From assembly GCA_048465415.1 (NCBI GenBank), contig DBFWLO010000015.1, positions 62,001 through 126,000 of the forward strand: a stretch of DNA of 64,000 bases, written 5' to 3'. This DNA is from Scatosoma sp048465415 (lineage in GTDB: Bacteria > Bacillota > Clostridia > Christensenellales > Borkfalkiaceae). Position numbers and translations under genes: made by a program. A model generated the notes under the pieces. That model was given only the letters and a program-made list of their open reading frames with translations, did not search any database and had not been told where the DNA came from. Of the stretch, positions 51,274 through 59,011 are shown in pieces (within the stretch, counting starts at the first letter, position 1; the number at the start of each line of letters is the position of its first letter).

Positions 51274-51582
51274 TTAATGCACCTCTTTTTTGATAAGATC
51301 GATAAACGAATGGCGGTAATAATCGTTTTTATCGACTACGTGCCAGCTTAAATCCTGTTTTAATGTACAATCCCCGTCGATATCGAGCTCATAATTTTCG
51401 TTGACTTCGCCCGTTTCGTCGAATACTTCGTCGCCTACCCATGATAAATCGGGGTTAAGCTCGTTGGCGATGAGCTCCTGAAAATGATTATAAGCGTCGT
51501 TGTAGTATTCGTAAAGCTCGGTTTCTATACCGTCCGAGTCCGTCGTGGACCAATCGAATTGTACCATGTAAACGTCTTCCAT
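51274..51582 (-). CDS. 102-residue acidic island protein
   Basis: This begins MEDVYMVQFDWSTTDSDGIE and continues with LYEYYNDAYNHFQELIANEL and an acidic strand region, ending SFIDLIKKEVH. AGGAGC is found before the ATG. Small, cytoplasmic and without a recognised family; it lies six bases after the DUF6927-like gene. Confidence 0.65.
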   Translation of the reverse strand: MEDVYMVQFDWSTTDSDGIETELYEYYNDAYNHFQELIANELNPDLSWVGDEVFDETGEVNENYELDIDGDCTLKQDLSWHVVDKNDYYRHSFIDLIKKEVH

Positions 51583-51588
51583 AATGAT

Positions 51589-51963
51589 TTAGCTCCTATT
51601 AAATTTTAATTTTTGCTCTATGACCGCATAACAGTTTCTCCGCCATTCGTTGGCGTATTCGTTGTCGGTAGGGGAAAGAAGTTTCAATATTCCGATAGGA
51701 CAATCGCAGTATCCCGGTCCCATAGTTTCATCCATATCTTTGTAGCCGAACTCGGTGCCGTCCGTCTCTGTTAAGACAACTAACGCCCACACCTCTCCCG
51801 TTTTTGAAGATTTCATGGCGGCGTAATAAATATTACCAACCATGCTATCTTTTACTATGGCAGCCCACGACGGTTCTTTGCCAAATTCCGCGCGGTATTC
51901 TGCACGTCTGTCTATTTTACCGTCTTTTTTGTAATATGTAGCCTGATAATATGTCCAGCCCAT
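51589..51963 (-). CDS. DUF6927-like island protein
   Basis: The 124-residue protein opens MGWTYYQATYYKKDGKIDRR and has MVGNIYYAAMKS, WALVVLTETDGTEFGYKDMD and GPGYCDCPIGILKLL. These lines match my memory of a family (DUF6927) frequent in conjugative elements; the number should be checked. The fold appears alpha/beta. Function is unknown. Its ATG is one base from the upstream stop. Confidence 0.65.
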   Translation of the reverse strand: MGWTYYQATYYKKDGKIDRRAEYRAEFGKEPSWAAIVKDSMVGNIYYAAMKSSKTGEVWALVVLTETDGTEFGYKDMDETMGPGYCDCPIGILKLLSPTDNEYANEWRRNCYAVIEQKLKFNRS

Positions 51964-51964
51964 T

Positions 51965-52243
51965 TCAGTTATCTCCGTTTACGTATTTGAACCATATCGA
52001 ATACAGTATTTCGATATAGTCGTTGTTGTCGTTTTGATAGGCAACGGTGATATACCCTTTGTATTCGTCGTCCGAGTTTGCAGACGGACGGCACTTGTTT
52101 GTTACGTCCTCAAATACCCGAATATACGGCTTAGCATTTTTGGAAATGGCGGGAATCAATAGGTTGCCCTCCGATACATAACCGATACCTTTCAACTTCT
52201 CGTCCCTGTTTACTTTGCATACGCTGTAAACTACTTTTTGCAT
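51965..52243 (-). CDS. 92-residue island protein downstream of hairpin copy 2
   Basis: This begins MQKVVYSVCKVNRDEKLKGI and ends IEILYSIWFKYVNGDN, mostly beta. CGGAGGTTACAAA lies before the ATG. The long hairpin element ends about 20 bases upstream, as for the gene at 50544. It is the first gene of the long minus-strand array. No family is recognised. Confidence 0.65.
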   Translation of the reverse strand: MQKVVYSVCKVNRDEKLKGIGYVSEGNLLIPAISKNAKPYIRVFEDVTNKCRPSANSDDEYKGYITVAYQNDNNDYIEILYSIWFKYVNGDN

Positions 52244-52264
52244 TTTGTAACCTCCGAAATTTTA

Positions 52265-52515
52265 TTTTTGCCTGTTCGGCAGGGGCGCAGGAGCATAGTC
52301 CGATTGAAGGGCGGAGCATTAAAAATAAGGGGTGCCGTTGTCAATGATTGCGAAAAAAATTTTGCGCTGAAAGAGAGGGAATATAAACGGAAAAAGCCGA
52401 GCTGTTCAACAGCTCGGCTTAAATTTAAGAAACATATATAAAGTTTTTAGCAAAATTTTTTTCCGTTGACAACGGCGAGGACTATGCTACAATCGCCACA
52501 ACGAACAGGCAAAAA
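52265..52515 (-). ncRNA. Long hairpin element, copy 2 (candidate structured RNA)
   Basis: A perfect 14-bp stem pairs TTTTTGCCTGTTCG (52265-52278) with its complement (52502-52515). A second stem pairs GCATAGTCC (52293-52301) with GGACTATGC (52479-52487). A third, GCCGTTGTCAA with TTGACAACGGC and then GCAAAATTTTTTT, extends inward. A small additional hairpin, AGCCGAGCTGTT/AACAGCTCGGCT, sits at the tip (52395-52420). The internal-loop strings are the same as in copy 1. The apical part is longer than in copy 1 and different in sequence. Confidence 0.72.
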
Positions 52516-52533
52516 TTCGGAGGTATCAGCAAA

Positions 52534-53010
52534 TTAATTTCTATCGTCTGTCCGTCCAAGCAGGTAATCTATACTTACATGGAAATAATTTGCAATAGCT
52601 TTCAAATAATCTATGGACGGGTACATTTTTCGTTTAGACCAATCGTAAAAGTAACTGCTTGGAAATGGCATTTGAGTCGCAATTTGACCATAAGTAGCCT
52701 TTTTTTCGTCTGTCAATTCTTGTAAACGGACTCGAAACGTTGTAGGGTTATCGGATGGATTAAAATTTTTGTCATTACTTTCTCCCAAAAGATAAAGAAT
52801 GGGAATCTTCAAATAGTTTGCCAATTTTATTAAAATAGGAACAGATGGAATAATGCCATATAAAGTCGCTTTTGTCATAATTGTTCTTCCTACATTTGCA
52901 CGGCGACCTAATTCAAACTTATCACATTCTTCATCGTCAATAATTTCGAGCATTCTAATTTTGAAATTTTCTGAAATTTTATATTGAGATTCTTGGGGTT
53001 GACCAGACAT
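52534..53010 (-). CDS. Double helix-turn-helix XRE-family repressor
   Basis: The 158-residue protein has two XRE-like helix-turn-helix halves: residues ~13-75, ending IPILYLLGE, and ~90-155, ending FHVSIDYLLGRTDD. Both halves share the closing YLLG signature. It is a close paralogue of the protein at 53025. The two probably bind the inverted repeats around the divergent promoter at 53547-53632 and control the island, as phage-type repressors do. Confidence 0.85.
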   Translation of the reverse strand: MSGQPQESQYKISENFKIRMLEIIDDEECDKFELGRRANVGRTIMTKATLYGIIPSVPILIKLANYLKIPILYLLGESNDKNFNPSDNPTTFRVRLQELTDEKKATYGQIATQMPFPSSYFYDWSKRKMYPSIDYLKAIANYFHVSIDYLLGRTDDRN

Positions 53011-53024
53011 TCTATTTCCTTTTA

Positions 53025-53501
53025 TTAATTATTTTTATCGTCTGTGCGACCAAGTAAATAATCCATAGACACGTTAAAATATGTAGCAAGTGCCATCAAA
53101 TATTCTAATGACGGCAACGTGCCTTCTCTTACCCAATCGAAAAAATAGTTTCGCGTAAAAGGCATTTCATGTGCAATTTTAGAGTAGGTTACATGCTTTT
53201 CTTCACTTAACTCTTTAAGACGTACCTGAAATGTTGCAGATTTTGCAGAACAACAAAAATCGTCTTTTTTGCCACCTAATAAATAAGCTAATGAAACATT
53301 TAAGCCATCTGCTATTTTTATAAGTGTTCGAGTCGTAGGTATGATTCCAAAGAGTGTTGAGCGTAAAATTGTTTCTTTACTTATTCCTATGGAAGAAGCA
53401 AATTCATATTTAGTACAATCTTTTTCATCTATAAGTTCAAGCAAACGATTTTGAAAGTCGTATGAAATCCGAGATTCACCGTTTTGTGGCATTTTTGGCA
53501 T
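53025..53501 (-). CDS. Second double helix-turn-helix XRE-family repressor
   Basis: From ATG 53501 the protein has 158 residues and the same two-domain design as its neighbour (first half ending VSLAYLLGG, second ending FNVSMDYLLGRTDD). Upstream in-frame codons to 53552 exist, but neither start has a strong ribosome site. The pair lies 14 bases apart in one transcript, probably arising by duplication. Two diverged repressors could form heterodimers or set up competing states. Confidence 0.82.
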   Translation of the reverse strand: MPKMPQNGESRISYDFQNRLLELIDEKDCTKYEFASSIGISKETILRSTLFGIIPTTRTLIKIADGLNVSLAYLLGGKKDDFCCSAKSATFQVRLKELSEEKHVTYSKIAHEMPFTRNYFFDWVREGTLPSLEYLMALATYFNVSMDYLLGRTDDKNN

Positions 53502-53546
53502 AATAGTACAATATTCCCTAGAACTCTTTATTTTTTGACAAAAAAA

Positions 53547-53632
53547 TCGCACTGAAAAACTGACTTTCTATATTACTTATGATATAATGGTTTCAATAAT
53601 CATTGGATTTGTTTTCAGACCATTCAGTGCGA
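53547..53632. promoter_or_regulatory. Inverted operator pair around the sigma-operon promoter
   Basis: TCGCACTGAA (53547-53556) and its exact complement TTCAGTGCGA (53623-53632) are separated by 66 bases. Between them is a plus-strand promoter, TGACTT (53561-53566), 16 bases, TATAAT (53583-53588). Repression by looping or paired binding of the double-HTH proteins encoded alongside is plausible. Confidence 0.6.
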
Positions 53633-53751
53633 CTATATAAAATATTTTAAAGTTTCGTTTATTGAAATTTCACGCCGAGCATGCTTGGCAAAAAAATATT
53701 TATAATAAGTTTTATATAAAGACGGTTCAAAAAGAAAACGGCAGGAGAAAC

Positions 53752-54270
53752 ATGAACGTAATAAGATTTAATTGGTTGTTAGGACGATATAAATACGACC
53801 GGGAAGCGGTGCGAGAGCTCTACGAGATTTATTATCCGTGGATTGTCCGCTATATAAATTGGCAATTTCGCGGAGCGGTGGACGGACGAGATATTGCGCA
53901 ACAGTTTTTCCTAAAACTTTTCAACTGTAAGACGAATCCGATCCGCGCTCCCAATGCTTGGGTACGTACCGTCGCCCGAAACTTGGCGATAGACGTTTTA
54001 CGTAAGTCGGGGAACAGGCAGAAAGCGGAAGAATTTGCCACTATGTCCGAAAAAATAGACGTGCCTGAAAATCTTTCCGAAGAATTAGACTGTTTGAACG
54101 AAACGGAGAAGAAGATAGTCTATCTGCGATATTGGGAACGGTACAAATTAAAAGAGATAGCCGAGTTACTACAAATAAACTACGGCTGCGCGAAAACTAT
54201 CCACGCAACCGCAAAAAGGAAAATAAAAAAAGAATTTACAAAGGAGAGATATAATGAAGAATTTGAATAA
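53752..54270 (+). CDS. ECF-like sigma-70 family factor of the island
   Basis: The 172-residue protein has sigma region 2 (LYEIYYPWIVRYINWQF, then DIAQQFFLKLFN) and region 4 (LNETEKKIVYLRYWERYKLKEI, then LLQINYGCAKTIHATA). AGGAGA precedes ATG 53752. Its end overlaps the protease gene by 17 bases. It probably directs transcription of its own operon or another surface-related gene, under the membrane protein encoded at 55432. Confidence 0.88.
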   Translation: MNVIRFNWLLGRYKYDREAVRELYEIYYPWIVRYINWQFRGAVDGRDIAQQFFLKLFNCKTNPIRAPNAWVRTVARNLAIDVLRKSGNRQKAEEFATMSEKIDVPENLSEELDCLNETEKKIVYLRYWERYKLKEIAELLQINYGCAKTIHATAKRKIKKEFTKERYNEEFE

Positions 54271-55420
54271 GACCGTTATAGGATTGACCGTTACCTTTGC
54301 TCTTGCGTTGCTTGCGCCGAGCTTGACAAACTTAAAAGCGAACGCCGTCGTGCGGTATGAGGTTATAGATACGCTGTTTCAAAAAACGCTCAACGGCGTT
54401 TTGGACTATGAGAGTGTCGAGCAGGCGAGCGTGTCCGCACAAAAAGAAACGTTGTACGATATTAAGCTCAATGATTTGGGCGTACTATACAGCTTCCGAT
54501 ATAACGACCAGGAAGGCTTTGCGATCATCATAGACGACGGGGATTTGAAAGTGACGGAGCTTTATACGGCAGGGGAGTCTCCGTATTCGGACGAACAGCA
54601 AAAGATTTACGTATCGGAAGGAGTGTATTGGTACAGTGAAGACGATCAATTTTATGATTGCATAACGAATTTGCCTATTTCCGTCGAGGGAATAGAAACG
54701 GTATCGGCAACGGCGTACTTTGGCGCGGTAGAATTTACGTACAGTGCCGAGTTGATTAATTATATGTATCGCTCGGAAACTCCGTACAATATTTTGTTTT
54801 CTATTCCCACCTATGACTACGGGAAGACCAACGGTTGCGTACCTATCGCGGGGACAAACCTCATTGCGTATCTGGATAAAACCTATTCGAACTTAATTCC
54901 CGATTATGAACCGGGAACGACGTTTTTAGGACGGTTTTATCGTTTCAAGGCAGTGAATGATACGATCTATACCTTATCGGATACCTTGTACGCGGATATG
55001 GGAGCAACCACGAACAACGGCGCGACAGTTTCGCAGTTCCGTTCGGGTATGAAAAAGTACGTCAATCGGCAAGGTTATGCGATCGGTTATGAAAGTCTCA
55101 TGTCCTGGGGCAAACTGAAATTCGATAGGGCGAAAACAGTGGTAGAGGAAGGCAAACCTATTGCGTTATTTTTGTCGGGATATACTTCTACGACGATAGC
55201 GACGGAGGAAGGGCGCGACGCCTTAAACTACGAAACGACGGCGGGCAATCATGCTGTGGCTGGATTCGGCTGTTTGGAGGTGAGTTATACGTTCTCGGAT
55301 AACAGCACGAGAGCAGATAGGTATATCCATTGCGCTATGGGAGTGGGGCTTTACCAGAACGGTTATATCAACGTGGGAAGCGCAAAGATAGACGAGGCGT
55401 TGGCGATCACAATTTCGTAA
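54254..55420 (+). CDS. Secreted papain-fold cysteine peptidase-like protein (C39/C10-like)
   Basis: The 388-residue protein has a signal peptide cleaved after about residue 30. After a beta-rich pro-region, Cys195 in KTNGCVPIAGTNLIAYLD is the likely nucleophile and His333 in GNHAVAGFGCLEV the catalytic histidine, as in C39-like and streptopain-like peptidases. Spacing and surrounding residues fit the family. It lies between a sigma factor and a membrane protein, where it could cleave a surface signal or the anti-sigma partner. AAAGGAGAGATATA precedes the ATG. Confidence 0.78.
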   Translation: MKNLNKTVIGLTVTFALALLAPSLTNLKANAVVRYEVIDTLFQKTLNGVLDYESVEQASVSAQKETLYDIKLNDLGVLYSFRYNDQEGFAIIIDDGDLKVTELYTAGESPYSDEQQKIYVSEGVYWYSEDDQFYDCITNLPISVEGIETVSATAYFGAVEFTYSAELINYMYRSETPYNILFSIPTYDYGKTNGCVPIAGTNLIAYLDKTYSNLIPDYEPGTTFLGRFYRFKAVNDTIYTLSDTLYADMGATTNNGATVSQFRSGMKKYVNRQGYAIGYESLMSWGKLKFDRAKTVVEEGKPIALFLSGYTSTTIATEEGRDALNYETTAGNHAVAGFGCLEVSYTFSDNSTRADRYIHCAMGVGLYQNGYINVGSAKIDEALAITIS

Positions 55421-55431
55421 AGGCGGCAAAC

Positions 55432-56070
55432 ATGAAAGAGATAAAAGAGTTGGTGGAACAAGAGGACGCGGAAATATTAGACGAAAGATTTCTGGAAGAA
55501 ACTCTTTTCCCGATCGCGGACGCGAATAAAGCGAAGCGGAAACGAAAGATTACTTCTCTCGCTACGACATTGGGCGCAGGTATCGTCGCGCTGTTCGCTG
55601 CCGGATTTGGAATCATGTATCACAAAAACTATACGGAAAGTTACGCGACGAAAGAGTCGGATATTTCCTATTTGAACAGCAATCTGACGGAAACACAGTT
55701 GCTCGGCAATTTCAATACGATTAACCTGACGTATGAAACGCGCCGCGAAACGCCTGTTTATTTTTTCGTGTATCGAGAGAAAGAGGGCGACGGCTGGGCG
55801 CAGAGTATTTCTATGAAAGTAATCATATCTCGGGACTATGAGATCGAAGAGACCGCGTATCTGAAAGAGTTTGCGTTTTTAGGCTATACGGTACATTACA
55901 ACGATTTGAAAAAGGCGGACGCTTCTTCCGAACCGACGTTGTTCGGGTATAAGGCGAATGCTTTGATCGACACGGGCGCGGAACGGTACGTAATGGAATA
56001 CGTGGAGTTTCGAACCGAGGACAGTTATCATTTTGCAGAGTGTCTGCAAGAAACAATCAAACAAAAATAG
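55432..56070 (+). CDS. Single-span membrane protein, candidate anti-sigma factor
   Basis: The 212-residue protein starts at ATG 55432, 11 bases after the peptidase stop. Residues ~1-45 are acidic and cytoplasmic, ~46-68 are a membrane helix (TTLGAGIVALFAAGFGIMYH) and the rest is extracellular. Three-gene order sigma / secreted peptidase / bitopic protein suggests anti-sigma control, but no ZAS or RsgI cytoplasmic domain is recognisable. Alternatively it could protect the cell from the peptidase. Confidence 0.65.
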   Translation: MKEIKELVEQEDAEILDERFLEETLFPIADANKAKRKRKITSLATTLGAGIVALFAAGFGIMYHKNYTESYATKESDISYLNSNLTETQLLGNFNTINLTYETRRETPVYFFVYREKEGDGWAQSISMKVIISRDYEIEETAYLKEFAFLGYTVHYNDLKKADASSEPTLFGYKANALIDTGAERYVMEYVEFRTEDSYHFAECLQETIKQK

Positions 56071-56089
56071 AATAGGAGAATTAAAAATC

Positions 56090-56632
56090 ATGACATTTGA
56101 AGTAAAAGAAAGCGAAGCAGAGAAATTTATGCACCTGATCGGATTAGGAAACGATGTGATTAACTACTATCGAGATGAAAAAGATCAAAAAACAGCATAT
56201 GCGGAACTTGCTCACGATTTAATGAAACAGTATTTACAATACAATAAAACCTTCGAAAAAGAGAAAAGGGAGACAAATTCTGAATATGTGCGTGGGTATA
56301 GAGTCCTTGAAGAAAATATAGAATCGGTTGAGGACGGGGTGCGAAGCGATTGTTACGATTACGTCAAGGCGTATGAGAAATGTGTTTTGCCGTATGCGGC
56401 GGCTCAACTGTTTGCGGACAGAGTATGCCCTGCGAAAGCGGAAAACGTTGAGGAATGGGAAAACAACGATTTGGCGTATGAGGTATTGTTAGATAAGATA
56501 GTGGAATTTGGAACGTCGGTTTTACATATTGCCTATCCCGATTTTAAGACGGAAATGGAGAGAAGATATAAGGAAGGCGCCGGCAGTGAAGAGGAAACGG
56601 AAAGAATGATAGATACCATTCTTTTAGAGTGA
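56090..56632 (+). CDS. Helical island protein of unknown function (180 residues)
   Basis: The protein, beginning MTFEVKESEAEKFMHLIGLG, is almost all helical and strongly charged, with no signal. TAGGAGAA lies before the ATG. A decayed copy of its C-terminal third occurs at 62107-62297, where NDLAYEVFLDKMLEKGTSVLHI matches NDLAYEVLLDKIVEFGTSVLHI here (read in parts). It ends the sigma operon, followed by a hairpin. Confidence 0.65.
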   Translation: MTFEVKESEAEKFMHLIGLGNDVINYYRDEKDQKTAYAELAHDLMKQYLQYNKTFEKEKRETNSEYVRGYRVLEENIESVEDGVRSDCYDYVKAYEKCVLPYAAAQLFADRVCPAKAENVEEWENNDLAYEVLLDKIVEFGTSVLHIAYPDFKTEMERRYKEGAGSEEETERMIDTILLE

Positions 56633-56653
56633 GCAGCTAAGTAGAATAACAAA

Positions 56654-56681
56654 GCCCCTGAAAGGGTTTACTTTCAGGGGC
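56654..56681 (+). terminator. Hairpin after the island sigma operon
   Basis: GCCCCTGAAA, an 8-base loop and TTTCAGGGGC. There is no T run, so it may be a partial terminator. Confidence 0.6.
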
Positions 56682-56699
56682 ACCATAAAAGGAAACATT

Positions 56700-57413
56700 A
56701 TGAAATACTATCTGACAAAGGAATGGATGAATGAAATCGTGTATCCGTTGAGCGTTAAAAAAGGCTTAAAGGTGAGTAAATGTGTCGACGCGATAGATGA
56801 AAAGACCTATCAAGAGCTCTATAAAAAGGAATTAGAGAGCTTCATGCAAAAAGAAAAAGAACGGCTGACGCCATTTGATTTGACTAAGCTACCGTGGCTG
56901 GATAAGGCGTTAGCATCTATGAGAGTGTCCAAACAAAATCTAAAAGCCCTCAAAGCAGTTTTGGAGAAAGAAAGCGGATATTTCCAGCAAAGAAAAATTG
57001 AGTTTGACGAAGAAGCGATCAAGCGAAAGTTTGATAATACTTTGAATGATAAGATAGAAACATGTAAGAAGTTTCCGGGCGAGATATTAAACGAAGTCGC
57101 GGATTTGCGGGTATTTGCATTAGGATACGTGACGGAAAAAGTAAGGAGAATGACAGAAATATATTTAGCGGAAAAGGATAAACAAAATTTAGATTTAATG
57201 AGATTGTCCTATAAAGAGACGAATAGAGCGGAAATGAGTTTAAGGAAAAATATCCGTTTTGGAAATTATTTACTGAAAATAGTTTCGGATATACACAGAG
57301 AAGGAAACGCAGTGTATATAGAATTTGTAGGCTTGCCTACGTTGGTGATAATAGGTGCCGAAATCATGGAATGGGAAACGGTTGTTTTGGAATTTTACTG
57401 TTTCGGGAACTGA
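56700..57413 (+). CDS. DUF4085-like protein, copy 1
   Basis: The 237-residue protein opens MKYYLTKEWMNEIVYPLSVK and continues YQELYKKELESFMQKEKERL. The MKYxTKEW start, the helical body with FDNTLNDKIETCKKFPGEIL and ADLRVFALGYVTEKV are as I recall for DUF4085. It is a helical cytoplasmic protein of unknown function. It ends earlier than its two paralogues in the island and lacks most of their C-terminal beta part. Two paralogues follow (57470 and 62379). Confidence 0.72.
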   Translation: MKYYLTKEWMNEIVYPLSVKKGLKVSKCVDAIDEKTYQELYKKELESFMQKEKERLTPFDLTKLPWLDKALASMRVSKQNLKALKAVLEKESGYFQQRKIEFDEEAIKRKFDNTLNDKIETCKKFPGEILNEVADLRVFALGYVTEKVRRMTEIYLAEKDKQNLDLMRLSYKETNRAEMSLRKNIRFGNYLLKIVSDIHREGNAVYIEFVGLPTLVIIGAEIMEWETVVLEFYCFGN

Positions 57414-57469
57414 CATCGAGAGTGAGGGAGAATATGTGCTTCCTCCTCGATTTTAAGAAAGGAGATATT

Positions 57470-58333
57470 ATGAAATATTTGACAAAAGAATGGGAGCAAC
57501 AATGCGAAAGTTCGTTTATCATCAGCTGGATAAGAGCAAGTAAAGATGCGGATCAAGCAGACGAAAAGAAAATAGAACGGCTTTACATAAAGGAACAAAA
57601 AAAATTTATAGAAACTGAACGTGCCGCTGTCGCATATGTAAATGAGAGTAACAACACTCGAGGAAAAATAATAGACACATATTTGGCATGTCCTGGTCTT
57701 TCTGTTAAGAAAATAGGACTTTTGGAAGGCTGTAAGGAAACGTTGGTGATGAAAAAGCCTATGCGATTTGAAGAAGATACGGCGGAAAAATGGTTTGAGA
57801 TACGACTTAGAGACCGTATAGCATTGTGTAAACAAACGCTGCCGCAGGACATTCTCCAGGAAATTGCGGATTTAAGATTATTTTGTTTGGGATATGCGAC
57901 ACAATCGGTCAAAGAAAAAGTAAGAGTATATTGCCGGGAGCAAAAAAAGAAGTCGGAGATAATACTGAAGGAAACAGCAAAAAAGATCGTAGAAGCGGAG
58001 GATAGGTTAGATAATGGACTGAAGTTTGGTAAATATATAGATAAGCCGCTTATGAATTTGGAATTACAAGACGGGGATTTATATATAAAATTAGAGGACA
58101 TACCGAGATTGATAGTGAGAGACGTCGAATTTATAGAACGAGAAAAAGAATTTTATTATCGGTGGAATAAAAATATCTATTCTTCGCCGTGGACTTATGT
58201 GATACAATCGGAATTGCATTTTGTGAACGACCGCTATGAAGTACATTTTTTATTGGAAAACAAAGATGAGATAGGGGAAACGGAGAATTGGTATTTAACG
58301 GTTTCGGGAACGAATGTAGAAGCAGAACTATAA
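57470..58333 (+). CDS. DUF4085-like protein, copy 2
   Basis: The 287-residue protein starts at ATG 57470 after AAAGGAG, MKYLTKEWEQQCESSFIISW. It shares with its neighbours the central line QEIADLRLFCLGYATQSVKE and adds a beta-rich C-terminal domain (VIQSELHFVNDRYEVHFLLE). The repeated presence of these genes at the right end of each sub-element suggests they travel with the att region. Function is unknown; an immunity-type role is possible. Confidence 0.72.
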   Translation: MKYLTKEWEQQCESSFIISWIRASKDADQADEKKIERLYIKEQKKFIETERAAVAYVNESNNTRGKIIDTYLACPGLSVKKIGLLEGCKETLVMKKPMRFEEDTAEKWFEIRLRDRIALCKQTLPQDILQEIADLRLFCLGYATQSVKEKVRVYCREQKKKSEIILKETAKKIVEAEDRLDNGLKFGKYIDKPLMNLELQDGDLYIKLEDIPRLIVRDVEFIEREKEFYYRWNKNIYSSPWTYVIQSELHFVNDRYEVHFLLENKDEIGETENWYLTVSGTNVEAEL

Positions 58334-58383
58334 GATAGATCGAATTAATAAAAATACAAGTAAAATTCTATGTAATCGTGATG

Positions 58384-58540
58384 GGGTGTATAAAAAATAC
58401 GGGTGTAAAAAATACACCCGAGTTACACCCTTGATAATTTTTAGTTTGAAAAGTTTGTTTGTTTTGGATGTAAAATATTCATTTTAACCTGAAATACACA
58501 AAATATTGCTAAAAATATCAGTCTTTTTTATACCTTAATG
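58384..58540. promoter_or_regulatory. Arm-site repeats left of the first tRNA-Arg-like end
   Basis: TACACCC occurs at 58413 and 58424 (11 bases apart), and its complement GGGTGTA at 58384 and 58401. AAAATATTC-like repeats follow at about 58470-58525. The layout repeats that seen before the right att site at 63523. No gene is present in 58334-58810. Confidence 0.65.
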
Positions 58541-58586
58541 CGCCTCCTAAGGGAAGATTGTGGGTTCGATTCCCGTTGGTGTGCCA
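58541..58586 (+). repeat. tRNA-Arg(CCT)-like 3' half (att remnant 1)
   Basis: The string from the anticodon loop (CTCCTAAGG) through the T-loop (GGGTTCGATTCCC) to CCA is the 3' half of a tRNA, without a 5' half. It is most similar to the fragment at 61814-61857. A hairpin with a T run (58595-58624) follows, like a tRNA terminator carried along. Confidence 0.82.
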
Positions 58587-58750
58587 TTTCCTTGAAAGGT
58601 AGTCAAAAACGGCTGCCTTTTTTTACTTTCTTGCAAGGTGGGTTTCCCGCTTCGCAAAACACATAGTAGTTTGCAAAATTCCGTCCGTGACGGCAATGTG
58701 TACCCTACGCTTATCCTGTTTCCTAAAAATCATAATCATCACTAAAATAC

Positions 58751-58779
58751 TTGATTTTCTTCCCAGGGTGTATTATAAT
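58751..58779 (+). promoter_or_regulatory. Promoter of the restriction-modification cassette
   Basis: TTGATT (58751-58756), 17 bases, TATAAT (58774-58779). The following TTATATAATGTTATATGA is near-palindromic and could be the operator of the controller protein. Confidence 0.7.
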
Positions 58780-58810
58780 TTGTTATATAATGTTATATGA
58801 GGTGTTCTTA

Positions 58811-59011
58811 ATGAATTTTAGTGGGAAAATCAAATTTATAAGAGGCATATTATTGCTAAGTCAAAAACGATTAGCCGAAGAAATAGGTGTGTCTTTTGCT
58901 ACCGTAAATCGATGGGAATCGGGAAAACATCAACCGAGTTTTATTGATTCAAAAAAAGTGGAAGATTATTGCAAAGAAAAAGGAATTGTGTTTTCGGAGG
59001 AGCAAAGATGA
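58811..59011 (+). CDS. Small XRE-family regulator of the restriction-modification cassette
   Basis: The 66-residue protein is one helix-turn-helix domain: LLSQKRLAEEIGVSFATVNRWESGKHQPS. GAGGTG lies before ATG 58811. It overlaps the methyltransferase start by four bases. Position and size match controller (C) proteins that delay endonuclease expression, or a plain autorepressor. Confidence 0.82.
   Translation: MNFSGKIKFIRGILLLSQKRLAEEIGVSFATVNRWESGKHQPSFIDSKKVEDYCKEKGIVFSEEQR

Noticed and set aside
58541..58586. A complete tRNA-Arg gene
   Set aside because: Only the 3' half is present; there is no acceptor 5' strand or D-arm upstream. The same holds for 61814-61857.
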